A stretch of DNA of 64,000 nucleotides from assembly GCA_020633295.1 (NCBI GenBank), contig JACKDW010000002.1:1240001-1304000 (forward strand). The letters run 5' to 3'. Numbering within the stretch: position 1 is the first letter of the stretch; every line of letters starts with the position of its first letter. This DNA comes from Myxococcales bacterium. Its GTDB lineage: Bacteria; Myxococcota_A; Polyangia; Nannocystales; Nannocystaceae. Under the pieces are notes generated by a model. It was not told the origin of the DNA. It worked only from the letters and a program-made list of their open reading frames with translations, and did not search any database. Positions 48,019 to 61,220 of the stretch are shown here, in pieces. The translations under genes and the position numbers were made by a program.

Positions 48019-50673
48019 TTACTCGCGCTCCTGGCGTCTGCGCGCGCGCGCCTCGTTCTCGACGTCGAGCTCACGCCAGCGCCACCAGGCCGCGCCCAGG
48101 AACACCAGCACGCTGAAGCCGCCGAAGAGCGTGCGGTACGGGTTGTAGCCGCGCGCCCGTCGCTTCTTCATCTTGTCTTCCCACGCGCGCTTGCGGTCCT
48201 TGAACCACGGCTTGAACTCATCCTCCGGGGCCGCGGGCAGCCCGTAGCGCGCGCGGATGTGGTTCGGCAGCTGGGCGTTGATGTCCGTGGCGCAGTCCGC
48301 CGTGTAGACGAACTTCTGTCGGTGGAGCTCCTGATAGCGCTCGTGTGGGACGTAGGGCCCGTGCTCCTTGACCCACTCCGGCGTCGGGATCGAGTACCAG
48401 ATCTTGACCAGGTCGACCTGCTTCGGCGGCACGCCGCCGTGCGTGCGCGCCCACTCGCGGCAGATGTAGCGCGCGTGCCACTTCTGGTACCACGAGCCCT
48501 TGCCGCCCTCGGCCCCGACGATCCGGCGGTTGATCTTGCGCTGACGCGTGTACCAGATCCACGGGATCGGCTTGTTCGCCGGGTGGTAGACGTCGGTGTT
48601 CAGGTCGATGACCTCGTCGTCCTGATCCGTCACGAGCACGCGCATGAACAGGTTGCTGCGCGGCGGGTTGGGCGCGAACATCTTCCAGCCCTGGGTCGTC
48701 TGCGTGACCGCGAGCCACCACTTGAACGGGTTGCGAGCCGGCTCCGCCCAGGTCGAGAGGCAGTCCTTGTCCGGCAGCAGCCAGACGGCGACGCCCGTGA
48801 CGTGATAGGTGACCAGCGCGCTGACGAGGAAGCGCCCGAGCGGGCGGTAGGCCCACGGGATCCGCGGCTTACCTGTCTCTTTGTTAATCTTCGACAGCGA
48901 CCGCCACCCGCGGCCGCGCGCCGCGAAGTAGCTCGCCAGCGCGAGCACGGCGAACACGATGTAGCCAGAGCGGCGCCACGGCGTCAGCGCGTCCAGGGCT
49001 CGCTTCAGCGGCCCCTCCTCGAGCGACGGGAACTGGACCACGATGACCACGCCGACGATCGCCACGCCGAGCGCGAGCGCCATCGCCCAGCGCGGCGTCG
49101 CGGCGGCGTCGCGGTGCAGGTGCGGCAGCGTGGCGTCCTCGCACGGCGTCGGCGGCTCGCCGCGTCGCACCCACGCCGGCACCGGCGCGCCGACCCGCGA
49201 GAGCGCGCGACCGACCCCCGCGAGCACCCGCGCGACCTCCTCGCCGCTGAGCATCGCGACGTACACGCTCGCGGTCGCCGGCGTGAACCAGCCGATGTTC
49301 ATCATCAGCACCAAGTGGGTGTGAAAGATGAGCCCGAGCGTCAGCCAGACGCGGCGACCGAGGAACCAGCGACAGAACCAGTCGATGTCGAGCACGTAGC
49401 GGCGCGCGCCGATCGACAGCTGCGGCGGCGCGTACCGAAGCCACGTCCACAGCCCCCCGATCACGATCATCCCGCCGAGCCAGAAGCCGGCGAACACGGT
49501 CTGCAGCCGCTCGAGCGTCCACCCCTTGGGTACGTGCACGGGCAGCGCCGCGTAGGCCAGCGCGCCGCAGGCGAGGCCGAACACGATCCAGCCGACGCGC
49601 GCCGTCCACAGCATCCAGCCCTCGAGCCGCGGGATCCGCTCGCGTCGGTGAAAGCGGATGATCAAGCCCGCGATCACCAGCGGGAACAGGGCCTCCCAGT
49701 AGTGGGTGACCCACGTCATCAGCCGGAACACGTTCGTGCCGAAGATCGCCGACAGCCGCTGCGGTTCGAAGCGGTAGAAGTGGTCGAGGTTCAGCGCGTA
49801 GTAGAACGCGTCGCCCTTGTGCCAGACCGGGCCGTTCTTGACCGTGCCCGTGTAGCAGTACAGCGCGCCGAGCTGCAGGATCATCAGGACGCGCGGCCAG
49901 CCGGGGATCCGGCGATAGATCGCCTCGAGCCCGCGCGGGTGCTCCTCTGATGGCGCCAGGCCAGCGCCGCCGCCCGGACCATCCCGCTCGGACAGCCGCC
50001 CTTGCGCGCGCAGCCGGCGGCAGCGCAGCCAGTTATCGACGCTGTAGGCCGCGCCGCAGCGCGACAGGCACAGGTAGAACAGGAAGCACCGATAGACGTT
50101 CTCGGTGCCCTCCCAGAACACGTTGTTGCGCAGGATGATCGAGTGGAACAGAAACCACGTGATCCACTTCGTGTAGCGCGTCTTGAACCCGACGATCAGG
50201 CACAGGCACGCCACCTCGAAGGCCACGAAGTGCACGTGGTACGCCGCGGGCGAGTCCCAGAAGAACAGCAGCGAGTACTTCGGGCCCTTGAGGAATTCGA
50301 TCACCGCGGCGGCGTCGAAGAACCCGTAGGGAACGTCGCCCTGGATCCCGTCGCCGAAGCCGAGGAACTGGTTGTTGGCGAACACCCGCCGGGCGACGTC
50401 GGTGAAGAACAGCCCCTCGTCCGTGAACAGGTAGGTCGAGAGCGGCCAGAGGTTCGTGATGTTGCCGAGGCACATCACCCCGAACACGATGCGGAACAGC
50501 CCCAGCGCGCGCGGGTCCTCGGCCCGCAGCCAAAGGCGGCGCCAGCTCTCGCGGTGGAGGATGAACTGCAGCGCGAGCGTGCTCGCGCACAGCAGCATGA
50601 TCCAGCCCAGCGTGGGCGAGAGCGCGACCGCGTCCTCGTTGATCGTCTCGGCGAACGCCAGCATCGGGCTCAT
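48019..50673 (-). CDS. HTTM-domain (vitamin-K-carboxylase-like) membrane protein, copy 1
   Basis: An 884-residue protein. The N-terminal membrane region with LFRIVFGVMCLGNITNLWPL, ILRNNVFWEGTENVYRCFLFYLCLSRCGAAYSVDNWLRC and LGALYCYTGTVKNGPVWHKGDAFYYALNLDHFYRF is the HTTM fold shared with vitamin K-dependent gamma-carboxylase. Further helices follow, then a C-terminal soluble domain: WKMFAPNPPRSNLFMRVLVTDQDDEVIDLNTDVYHP, KPIPWIWYTRQRKINRRIVG and GSWYQKWHARYICREW. The substrate is unknown. It is closely similar throughout to the upstream gene at 50746-53583 and lies 72 nt after it. Confidence 0.85.
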   Translation of the reverse strand: MSPMLAFAETINEDAVALSPTLGWIMLLCASTLALQFILHRESWRRLWLRAEDPRALGLFRIVFGVMCLGNITNLWPLSTYLFTDEGLFFTDVARRVFANNQFLGFGDGIQGDVPYGFFDAAAVIEFLKGPKYSLLFFWDSPAAYHVHFVAFEVACLCLIVGFKTRYTKWITWFLFHSIILRNNVFWEGTENVYRCFLFYLCLSRCGAAYSVDNWLRCRRLRAQGRLSERDGPGGGAGLAPSEEHPRGLEAIYRRIPGWPRVLMILQLGALYCYTGTVKNGPVWHKGDAFYYALNLDHFYRFEPQRLSAIFGTNVFRLMTWVTHYWEALFPLVIAGLIIRFHRRERIPRLEGWMLWTARVGWIVFGLACGALAYAALPVHVPKGWTLERLQTVFAGFWLGGMIVIGGLWTWLRYAPPQLSIGARRYVLDIDWFCRWFLGRRVWLTLGLIFHTHLVLMMNIGWFTPATASVYVAMLSGEEVARVLAGVGRALSRVGAPVPAWVRRGEPPTPCEDATLPHLHRDAAATPRWAMALALGVAIVGVVIVVQFPSLEEGPLKRALDALTPWRRSGYIVFAVLALASYFAARGRGWRSLSKINKETGKPRIPWAYRPLGRFLVSALVTYHVTGVAVWLLPDKDCLSTWAEPARNPFKWWLAVTQTTQGWKMFAPNPPRSNLFMRVLVTDQDDEVIDLNTDVYHPANKPIPWIWYTRQRKINRRIVGAEGGKGSWYQKWHARYICREWARTHGGVPPKQVDLVKIWYSIPTPEWVKEHGPYVPHERYQELHRQKFVYTADCATDINAQLPNHIRARYGLPAAPEDEFKPWFKDRKRAWEDKMKKRRARGYNPYRTLFGGFSVLVFLGAAWWRWRELDVENEARARRRQERE

Positions 50674-50687
50674 TGACGCGAGCTCCT

Positions 50688-50716
50688 CGGCCCGCGCGCC
50701 GTGGGCGCGCGGGCCG
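50688..50716 (-). terminator. 12-bp stem-loop between the two HTTM genes
   Basis: CGGCCCGCGCGC pairs with GCGCGCGGGCCG across a 5-nt loop, directly before the AGGAG site of copy 1. It may attenuate or process the joint transcript rather than end it, as no T-run follows on the minus strand. Confidence 0.45.
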
Positions 50717-50745
50717 CTTTAATGACCTGCGGCACAGGCATGCGA

Positions 50746-53583
50746 CTACGAGGCGCGCCCGCGCGCGGACTTACGCGCCTCCGCCTGGCGTTTGCGCTGC
50801 TCGGCGCGGACCTTGCTCTCGACGCGCTTGATGTTGTCGAGCGTCGGGTCCTGCTTGAAGTCGTTGCGCTTCTCCCACTTGCTCATGCGCTTCTTCTCCC
50901 ACAGCTTCACCGACTTCTCGTCGACGAGTGGGAGCTTGTAGCGCTCGCGGATGTAGTTCGGCAGCTGCGCGTTGATGCCCGAGCGACAGCTCTCGGCGTA
51001 CTTCAGCGACTCGGACCCGCGCAGCAGGATCAGCTCCTCGGGTTTGTACCAGCCGCGCGTCTTCACCTGCTCCGGGCTCGGCATCAGGTACGACACGCGG
51101 TACAGCTCGACCTTCTTCGGCGCGCGCCCGTGGTGCGCGCGGGACCACTCGCGGCAGAGGTAGCGCGCGTACCACTTCTGGTACCAGTCGCCCTTGCCCG
51201 ACTCGCCGCCGATGATGCGACGGTTCATCTTGCGCATGCGGTCGTTCCAGACCCACGGGATCGGCTTGCGCTCCCACGCGTACAGGTCCGTGCGCAGGTC
51301 CCACTTCTCCTCGTCGGTGTCGGTGACGACGGTCCGCAGGAACACGTTATGCCGGGGTGGGTTGGGCGCGAACATGCCCCAGGCCTGATCGGTGCCCGTC
51401 GTCAGCAGGTAGCGACGGAACACGTGCTTGGCCTGGATGTCCCACTTCGAGAGCACGTCCTTGTCTGGCATGAGCCACGTGGCGACGGCGATGATGTGCC
51501 ACGTCACGAGCATCCCCGCGATTAGTCGACCCGCAGGTCCGTAGGCCCACGGCCTTCGAACGTGCTCGCCGTCCGGGGCGTACATCGGCATCTCGCCGTC
51601 CGGCGGATCACGGTCGGGCGCGCTCAGCGAGAGCCCGATCGCGGCGAATCGCGCGCCGATCGCCGGGATCTTCGCGAGCAGCCAGAGCGCGAGGATCGAC
51701 AGGTGCACGTAGAGCTTGATCCACGTCCACGCGTCGCCCTCCTGGTGCAGCAGCCAGGTGTACGCGAGCATCGCCGCGCCGAGGCCCAGCAGCTTCGGCG
51801 CCAGCCCCTTGCCGCCGCGATGCCCCTGGTAGTAGGCGTAGCCCAGCAGGCCGAAGCCGATCGCCAGCGCCGACCAGCCGAAGTTCTGGACGTGCGTGTA
51901 CTCGAGCACGACGCCGAGCACCGCCGCCACGAGCGCGGCCCACAAAAGCCACGTCGGCAGGCGTCGGTCATCCCGGAAGTGGCGCGGGAGCGCTGGATCC
52001 TCGGCGGGCAGCGGCGGCTTGCCCTCGCGCACGCCCTTCGGGATCAGCGGCAGCCACCACAGCAGGCGGTGCCCGATGAAGCGCAGGATCCGGCCCGGCT
52101 CGTCGCCCATCAAGCAGAACACGTACGTGCTCATCATGATCGGCGGGAACATGCCGATGTTCATCATCAGGTGCAGGTTGCCGTGGAACAGCAGCCCGAG
52201 CGTCAGCCACACGCGCCGGCCGAGCAGCCACGTGCACACGAAATTTCGGTTGAGCCAGCGCGGGAAGCGGAGCGTGATGGTGCGCTCACCCACGCGGATC
52301 GTCACCGGTCCGGCCAGCAGGCGCCAGAGCGTCCCGAGCCCGAACATCAGGACCAACCACCACATCGAGAACATCCGCTGCCACCACGCGTGGTTGTAGT
52401 GCGACGGCAGGTGCACCGGGAGCGACACGACCGCGACCGCGCCGCATCCGAGGCCGAACAGGATCCAGCACCCGCGCACGAACCACAGGCGCCACCCCTC
52501 GAGCGGCTGCTCGTGCTCCCACTCGCGCCAGCGGTAGATGATCCCGACGACCATCAGCGGGAAGCAGGCCTCCCACCAGTGCGTGATCCAGGTGGCCAGG
52601 CGGAACAGGTTGGTGCCGACGACCGAGGACAACTCCTGCGGGTAGAACCGGTAGAAGTGGTCCATGTTGAGGGCGTAGTAGAGCGCGTCGCCGCGCGCCC
52701 ACACCGAGCCGTTCTTGACCACGCCCGTGTAGCAGTACAGCGCGGCGAGGTTGAGCACGGCTAGCCAGCGCGGCCACGCCGGGATCAAGCGGTACACCGC
52801 CTCCAGGCCCTTCGGGTGCGCCTCCGAGGGCGCGACGCCGGCGCCGCCGCCAGGGCCATCGCGTGTCGACAGCAGCCCTCGTCTCCGCAGCCGGCGGCAG
52901 CGCAGCCAGTTGTCGACGCTGTAGGCGTGACCGCAGCGCGACACCAGCAGGTAGAAGAAGAACACGCGGTAGACGAGCTCGGTGCCCTCCCAGAACAGCG
53001 GGTTGCGGATGAACAGGCTGTTCATCAGCAGGTAGCTGAGCACGCCCATCAGGCGTGTTCGCCAGCCGATCATGAACAGCGCCGTGATGATGTAGAACAG
53101 CCACAGGTGGACGATGAAGCCCTGTGGAGTGTCCCAGAAGAACAACAGCGAGTACTTGTGACCTAGGAAGAACAGCAGCGCGCCGTCGGCGTCGAAGAAG
53201 CCGTACGGGTCGTCCTCTCCCAAACCATCGCCAAAACCCTCAAATTGCCCGGCCGCGAACACCTGCCGCGCGACGTCCGAGAAGAAGATGCCCTCGTCTG
53301 TGAAGAGCATCGTGAAGTATTCGAAGACATCGTTGATGTTACAGATGACCAGGAACGCGAAGATGATCCGGAACGCCGCGATCGGACGCGGATCCTCGGC
53401 GCTCAGCCAGAATCGGCGCCAGCGGTCATGCTGGGCCAGAAACATCGCGATCGCCGAGACGACGCACAGCAACATCAACCAGCCGACGGTCGGTGAGAGC
53501 GCGATCGCGTGCTCGTTTGGGATCTCTTCGGGCGGCGAGAAGGCGGCGAACAAGCTCAAGGCCGCGTACGTCAATCCAAGCAT
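50746..53583 (-). CDS. HTTM-domain (vitamin-K-carboxylase-like) membrane protein, copy 2
   Basis: A protein of about 945 residues and the same architecture as copy 1: AFRIIFAFLVICNINDVFEYFTMLFTDEG, FIRNPLFWEGTELVYRVFFFYLLVSRCGHAYSVDNWLRC, LAALYCYTGVVKNGSVWARGDALYYALNMDHFYRF, multiple helices, then MFAPNPPRHNVFLRTVVTDTDEEKWDLRTDLYAWERKPIPWVW and KGDWYQKWYARYLCREW. A longer Lys/Arg-rich C-terminal tail distinguishes it. The start was placed at ATG 53583 (MLGLTYAALSLFAAFSP), aligning with copy 1; GTG 53622 is also open. Divergent from speD with 190 bp between. Confidence 0.85.
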   Translation of the reverse strand: MLGLTYAALSLFAAFSPPEEIPNEHAIALSPTVGWLMLLCVVSAIAMFLAQHDRWRRFWLSAEDPRPIAAFRIIFAFLVICNINDVFEYFTMLFTDEGIFFSDVARQVFAAGQFEGFGDGLGEDDPYGFFDADGALLFFLGHKYSLLFFWDTPQGFIVHLWLFYIITALFMIGWRTRLMGVLSYLLMNSLFIRNPLFWEGTELVYRVFFFYLLVSRCGHAYSVDNWLRCRRLRRRGLLSTRDGPGGGAGVAPSEAHPKGLEAVYRLIPAWPRWLAVLNLAALYCYTGVVKNGSVWARGDALYYALNMDHFYRFYPQELSSVVGTNLFRLATWITHWWEACFPLMVVGIIYRWREWEHEQPLEGWRLWFVRGCWILFGLGCGAVAVVSLPVHLPSHYNHAWWQRMFSMWWLVLMFGLGTLWRLLAGPVTIRVGERTITLRFPRWLNRNFVCTWLLGRRVWLTLGLLFHGNLHLMMNIGMFPPIMMSTYVFCLMGDEPGRILRFIGHRLLWWLPLIPKGVREGKPPLPAEDPALPRHFRDDRRLPTWLLWAALVAAVLGVVLEYTHVQNFGWSALAIGFGLLGYAYYQGHRGGKGLAPKLLGLGAAMLAYTWLLHQEGDAWTWIKLYVHLSILALWLLAKIPAIGARFAAIGLSLSAPDRDPPDGEMPMYAPDGEHVRRPWAYGPAGRLIAGMLVTWHIIAVATWLMPDKDVLSKWDIQAKHVFRRYLLTTGTDQAWGMFAPNPPRHNVFLRTVVTDTDEEKWDLRTDLYAWERKPIPWVWNDRMRKMNRRIIGGESGKGDWYQKWYARYLCREWSRAHHGRAPKKVELYRVSYLMPSPEQVKTRGWYKPEELILLRGSESLKYAESCRSGINAQLPNYIRERYKLPLVDEKSVKLWEKKRMSKWEKRNDFKQDPTLDNIKRVESKVRAEQRKRQAEARKSARGRAS

Positions 53584-53715
53584 TGCCGACCGAGTTTCGA
53601 GGACCGTCCCACGCGCGCGCAAGTCGAAAACCGCGCCTACGCTCGTTCACGCCGCGGCCCGGCCGCGAGGCGTTCTAGAAGTTGTCCAAGCGTCAGGTTA
53701 CGATAGCCCCCCGTT

Positions 53716-53745
53716 TTGACGGCCGCGGCGCCGCTTCGTTAGGCT
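53716..53745 (+). promoter_or_regulatory. Promoter of speD
   Basis: TTGACG (53716-53721), 18-bp spacer, TAGGCT (53740-53745), predicting a start near 53752, about 22 nt before the ATG, with AGAGGGA as ribosome site between. Confidence 0.55.
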
Positions 53746-53773
53746 CAGCCGCGAGGTCATAGAGGGATCGATC

Positions 53774-54574
53774 ATGTTTCGAGGGGAAGGCATCCGGCTC
53801 AAGGGGTTCAACAACCTGACCAAGGTGGTGAGTTTTAACCTCTACGACTTCTTCGTCGCGCGGACGGACTCGGAGCGGCGCAGCTACGTCGAGTGGATCG
53901 ACGAGGAGTTCAGCGCGAGCCGGATCACCAAGATCTTGCGCGGAATCGCCGAGATCATCGACGCGGAGGTGCTCTCGGTGTCCTCGACGGACTACGAGCC
54001 GCAGGGCGCGAGCTCACTCGTGCTCATGAGCGATCTCGGGCACAAGCGTGACCAGGAGGCCGAAGAGGAGGAAGAGATCGCGTCGGTTGAGCCCCCCCGT
54101 CCATCGGTCGGCGCGCACCTGTCGAAGAGTCACCTCTGCGCGCATACCTATCCGGACTGGACCGACCCCAAGGGGATTTGCAGCTTTCGCGTCGACATCG
54201 ACATCGCCACGTGCGGGACCATCGTCCCCCTCCGCGCCCTCGACTTCATGTTCGAGAGCTTCGAGAGCGACATCGTGATCATCGACTACGTCGTCCGCGG
54301 GTTCACGCGTGACGCGTCCGGACGGCGCGTCTACATGGACCACACCGTGAGGTCGATCCGGGACTTCATCAGCCCGGACATCGTCGCGCAGTACCTGTGT
54401 GAGGACCTCGTGCTGCAGAACGAGAACATCTGGCAGACCAAGATGATGCGCCGACGGCTCGAACCGGCCGAGTACTTCCCCGAGGAAGCCGATCCAGCTG
54501 CCCCCGACAACATCCGTGCGCTCGAGGACGTACGCCGAGAGATGGCGGGGATTTTTTACGGGTGGCCCGGCTAG
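53774..54574 (+). CDS. speD: S-adenosylmethionine decarboxylase proenzyme
   Basis: A 266-residue class 1A enzyme that makes decarboxylated SAM for spermidine synthesis. It self-cleaves to create a pyruvoyl group: the site is Lys118-Ser119 in AHLSKSHLCAHTYPD. The conserved catalytic Cys147 is in RVDIDIATCGTIVPLRALDFM, followed by SDIVIIDYVVRGFTRD. The length equals E. coli SpeD (about 264). A Glu-rich loop (about 95-102) just before the cleavage segment is unusual. No speE is visible in the window. Confidence 0.95.
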   Translation: MFRGEGIRLKGFNNLTKVVSFNLYDFFVARTDSERRSYVEWIDEEFSASRITKILRGIAEIIDAEVLSVSSTDYEPQGASSLVLMSDLGHKRDQEAEEEEEIASVEPPRPSVGAHLSKSHLCAHTYPDWTDPKGICSFRVDIDIATCGTIVPLRALDFMFESFESDIVIIDYVVRGFTRDASGRRVYMDHTVRSIRDFISPDIVAQYLCEDLVLQNENIWQTKMMRRRLEPAEYFPEEADPAAPDNIRALEDVRREMAGIFYGWPG

Positions 54575-54850
54575 CCGGCCAGAACCCCCGATTCGTGAGG
54601 AAGGCCGCACCCTCGAAAGAGGCGGCGCGTGGTGCGAACTCCTTACGAGTTGATCCGAACGCGGTTCAAAAAGAGATCTGATCGCCCCCAAATCAACGTT
54701 CTTGTGAGCCTGCTCCGGGTTAATTCGACGGCGAGCGGACCCACGAGACCAGCGGAGAGTACCCGCGCAGCCGCCAGAACTCCGAAATTCGCCGTTTTTC
54801 GGGCGAACAGGGTCAGTACAAGGCCATTGGAAAAAAACGCCCCCTTGGTC

Positions 54851-54879
54851 TTGACGGACTCGAAGAGTCGGCATACTTA
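54851..54879 (+). promoter_or_regulatory. Candidate rRNA operon promoter
   Basis: TTGACG (54851-54856), 17-bp spacer, TACTTA (54874-54879), about 340 nt before mature 16S. It is the best -35/-10 pair in the leader. Confidence 0.5.
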
Positions 54880-55040
54880 TCTGCACCCCGTCGCGGAGCG
54901 ATGCGTTTCAGCTTGCTCCCGAGCTTGCTCGCGGTTAGCGAACTAACCCTGAGCAGCGGTTCAGCGCCAGGCGAGTCTGGAGTCTCGGTTTCCGAGCACA
55001 GACCACTCACTTGGCAGGTGGCCGTGGGGTCCGACGCTCC

Positions 55041-55053
55041 CTGAAAACTGGAG
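55041..55053 (+). other. 16S processing-stem arm, 5' side
   Basis: CTGAAAACTGGAG is complementary over 13 bp to CTCCAGTTTTCAG at 56823-56835, and flanking bases (GAAGCCACGG / CCGTGGCCTC) extend the pairing. This forms the long stem enclosing 16S that RNase III cuts. Confidence 0.75.
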
Positions 55054-55074
55054 AGAGGAAGAGGGAAGCCACGG

Positions 55075-55095
55075 GATGGCGCTTTTAGCGCCATC
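55075..55095 (+). other. Hairpin in the rRNA leader
   Basis: GATGGCGCT/AGCGCCATC, a 9-bp stem with a TTT loop. It sits inside the pre-16S leader; a role in folding or antitermination is inferred only. Confidence 0.6.
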
Positions 55096-55215
55096 TTAGT
55101 GAGGTGCGGGAGGACTCGTCGAGAGGCGAGTCACTCCGTCGGTAGGCGACGCAAGTTGTCTGCCGGCCCAATGCCGAAAGGCAAGGCTTTGTAAAAACGA
55201 AGCAAGAGCAAGTTC

Positions 55216-59936
<4,721 letters not shown>

Positions 59937-60101
59937 ATTCGTTCTCTACGGTGGGTCAAGTTCAGGATTCTACGTTTTCACCGCACTCTCTTCTCGCGGA
60001 CACATCACTCGCTCATCCACCTTCCTCGCTTCGAGCTGGGCGTCGTTCTCACGCGCTCCCTCGTGGAGTGGTCTTCTCGGACCCCGCTCGTCGCGTTCTC
60101 T
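59937..60101 (+). other. 23S-5S spacer
   Basis: GGTGGGTCAAGTTCAGG and downstream bases (about 59949-60000) are largely complementary to 56917-56971, forming the 23S processing stem. No gene seen. Confidence 0.65.
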
Positions 60102-60221
60102 TCTCTGGTGGCTATGGCGGAAGGGCCACACCCGATTCCATCCCGAACTCGGTCGTTAAGCCTTCCAGCGCCGATGGTACTGCAGGGGCCACTCTGTGGG
60201 AGAGTAGGACGCCGCCAGAAC
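60102..60221 (+). rRNA. rrf: 5S ribosomal RNA
   Basis: About 120 nt. It contains CCATCCCGAACTCGG and GCGCCGATGGTACTGC, typical 5S loops B/C and helix IV, with the ends pairing as TCTGG/CCAGA. The boundaries are estimated by analogy to E. coli. Confidence 0.93.
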
Positions 60222-60224
60222 TAT

Positions 60225-60257
60225 GGCCCCCTCGGCTTCGAGGGGGCCTTCTTTTTT
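60225..60257 (+). terminator. Intrinsic terminator of the rRNA operon
   Basis: GGCCCCCTCG pairs with CGAGGGGGCC around GCTT, then TTCTTTTTT. A canonical Rho-independent terminator a few bases after 5S. Confidence 0.92.
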
Positions 60258-60309
60258 GGTTCGCGCGCGGACGAGCCGGTACCGAGTCTCGGTACCGGCT
60301 TCGCTAGTT

Positions 60310-61089
60310 CTAGCTTCGCTTCCGACGGCCAAACGTCAGCCCGGCCGCCGCGAGCAGCAGCACCAAGGGACCGCTGAAGCCACTCGGGGATTCGGCGGTG
60401 ACGCTGCAGCCCTTCTTGGGCTCGACCGGCGGCGGAGCCTCCTCGCCGGTCTCCTCCTCATCAGGAGCCTTCTTTTGCCCAGCCTCCTCGGGGCCGGCGA
60501 GAGAGTCGGCGATGTCCTGCTCGGAGAGGTCGTCCTTCTTCTTTTCGTCGCCACCGCCGCCGCCGCTGCCACCTTCATCACCCTCATCGTCGGAGGCTTT
60601 ACGCCCCGACTTGATGAGCTTGATCTTGGTCTTGCCGAGGACGATGTCGTTGCCCTTGGCATTGGCTTGGACGATCTTGATCGTGTAGTTCCGATCCTTG
60701 TTGAAGCCGATGTTGCCCTCGAGCTCGATGGGGATCTTGATGAATTTGCCCCCGTCGTAGCCGGTCTCTTCGTGCCGGTGGACGATCGACTCGCCTCCGT
60801 TGATCTCCTGGAAGAACTCGATGTAGAGCGGTCCTTCTGCGCCACGGTCGATTTGCGCCCACAGGTAGCACACCCAGAGGTCTTCGCCCGGAACGTTGTC
60901 GAGCTCGGTCACCGCAGCTTTGCGTGCGGCGCCGGTGAGAGCACCCTTATCGGTGGTCTCGAGCTCCTTGTCCTGGCCGACCTTGATTTCGCCGGCGAGG
61001 ACCGCTGTGCTGGCAAAGGCCGTGCAGATGAACAACATCGCCGGGAGAACCCGGTTTCTGAGGGATCGTTTCATGTGCGTTCGAGTCAT
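60310..61089 (-). CDS. Exported MYXO-CTERM protein
   Basis: A protein of about 259 residues. The signal peptide (NRVLPAMLFICTAFASTAVLAG) directs export. A beta-rich domain (IKVGQDKELETTDKGALTGAARKAAVTELDNVPGEDLWVCYLWAQIDRGAEGPLYIEFFQEI; NIGFNKDRNYTIKIVQANAKGNDIVLGKTKIKLIKSG) resembles a C2-like or immunoglobulin-like sandwich. A Gly/Glu/Lys linker follows. The end, KKGCSVTAESPSGFSGPLVLLLAAAGLTFGRRKRS, is a MYXO-CTERM signal: an invariant Cys, a hydrophobic helix and a basic tail, processed by a myxosortase and retained on the surface. ATG 61089 has GGAAC upstream; ATG 61074 is possible. Confidence 0.8.
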   Translation of the reverse strand: MTRTHMKRSLRNRVLPAMLFICTAFASTAVLAGEIKVGQDKELETTDKGALTGAARKAAVTELDNVPGEDLWVCYLWAQIDRGAEGPLYIEFFQEINGGESIVHRHEETGYDGGKFIKIPIELEGNIGFNKDRNYTIKIVQANAKGNDIVLGKTKIKLIKSGRKASDDEGDEGGSGGGGGDEKKKDDLSEQDIADSLAGPEEAGQKKAPDEEETGEEAPPPVEPKKGCSVTAESPSGFSGPLVLLLAAAGLTFGRRKRS

Positions 61090-61220
61090 GGCGGTGTTCC
61101 GGTCGCGTGTCCACATCCGTGGATGTGATCGGCGTGTATGGTAGCACGCGACTCTTGTCACGTGTACCGACACGCTCGGTCACAAGCGCGGTCGTGTGCA
61201 GGCTGAGCGCGCGACCGCGC

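Larger units (their letters stand above)
54575..55215 (+). other. rRNA operon promoter and leader region
   Basis: No gene supported. It contains the promoter at 54851-54879, a GGTTAG/CTAACC hairpin (54933-54948), the 16S processing stem (55041-55053) and a GATGGCGCT/AGCGCCATC hairpin (55075-55095). The first about 270 bp after speD show no clear terminator. Confidence 0.6.
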
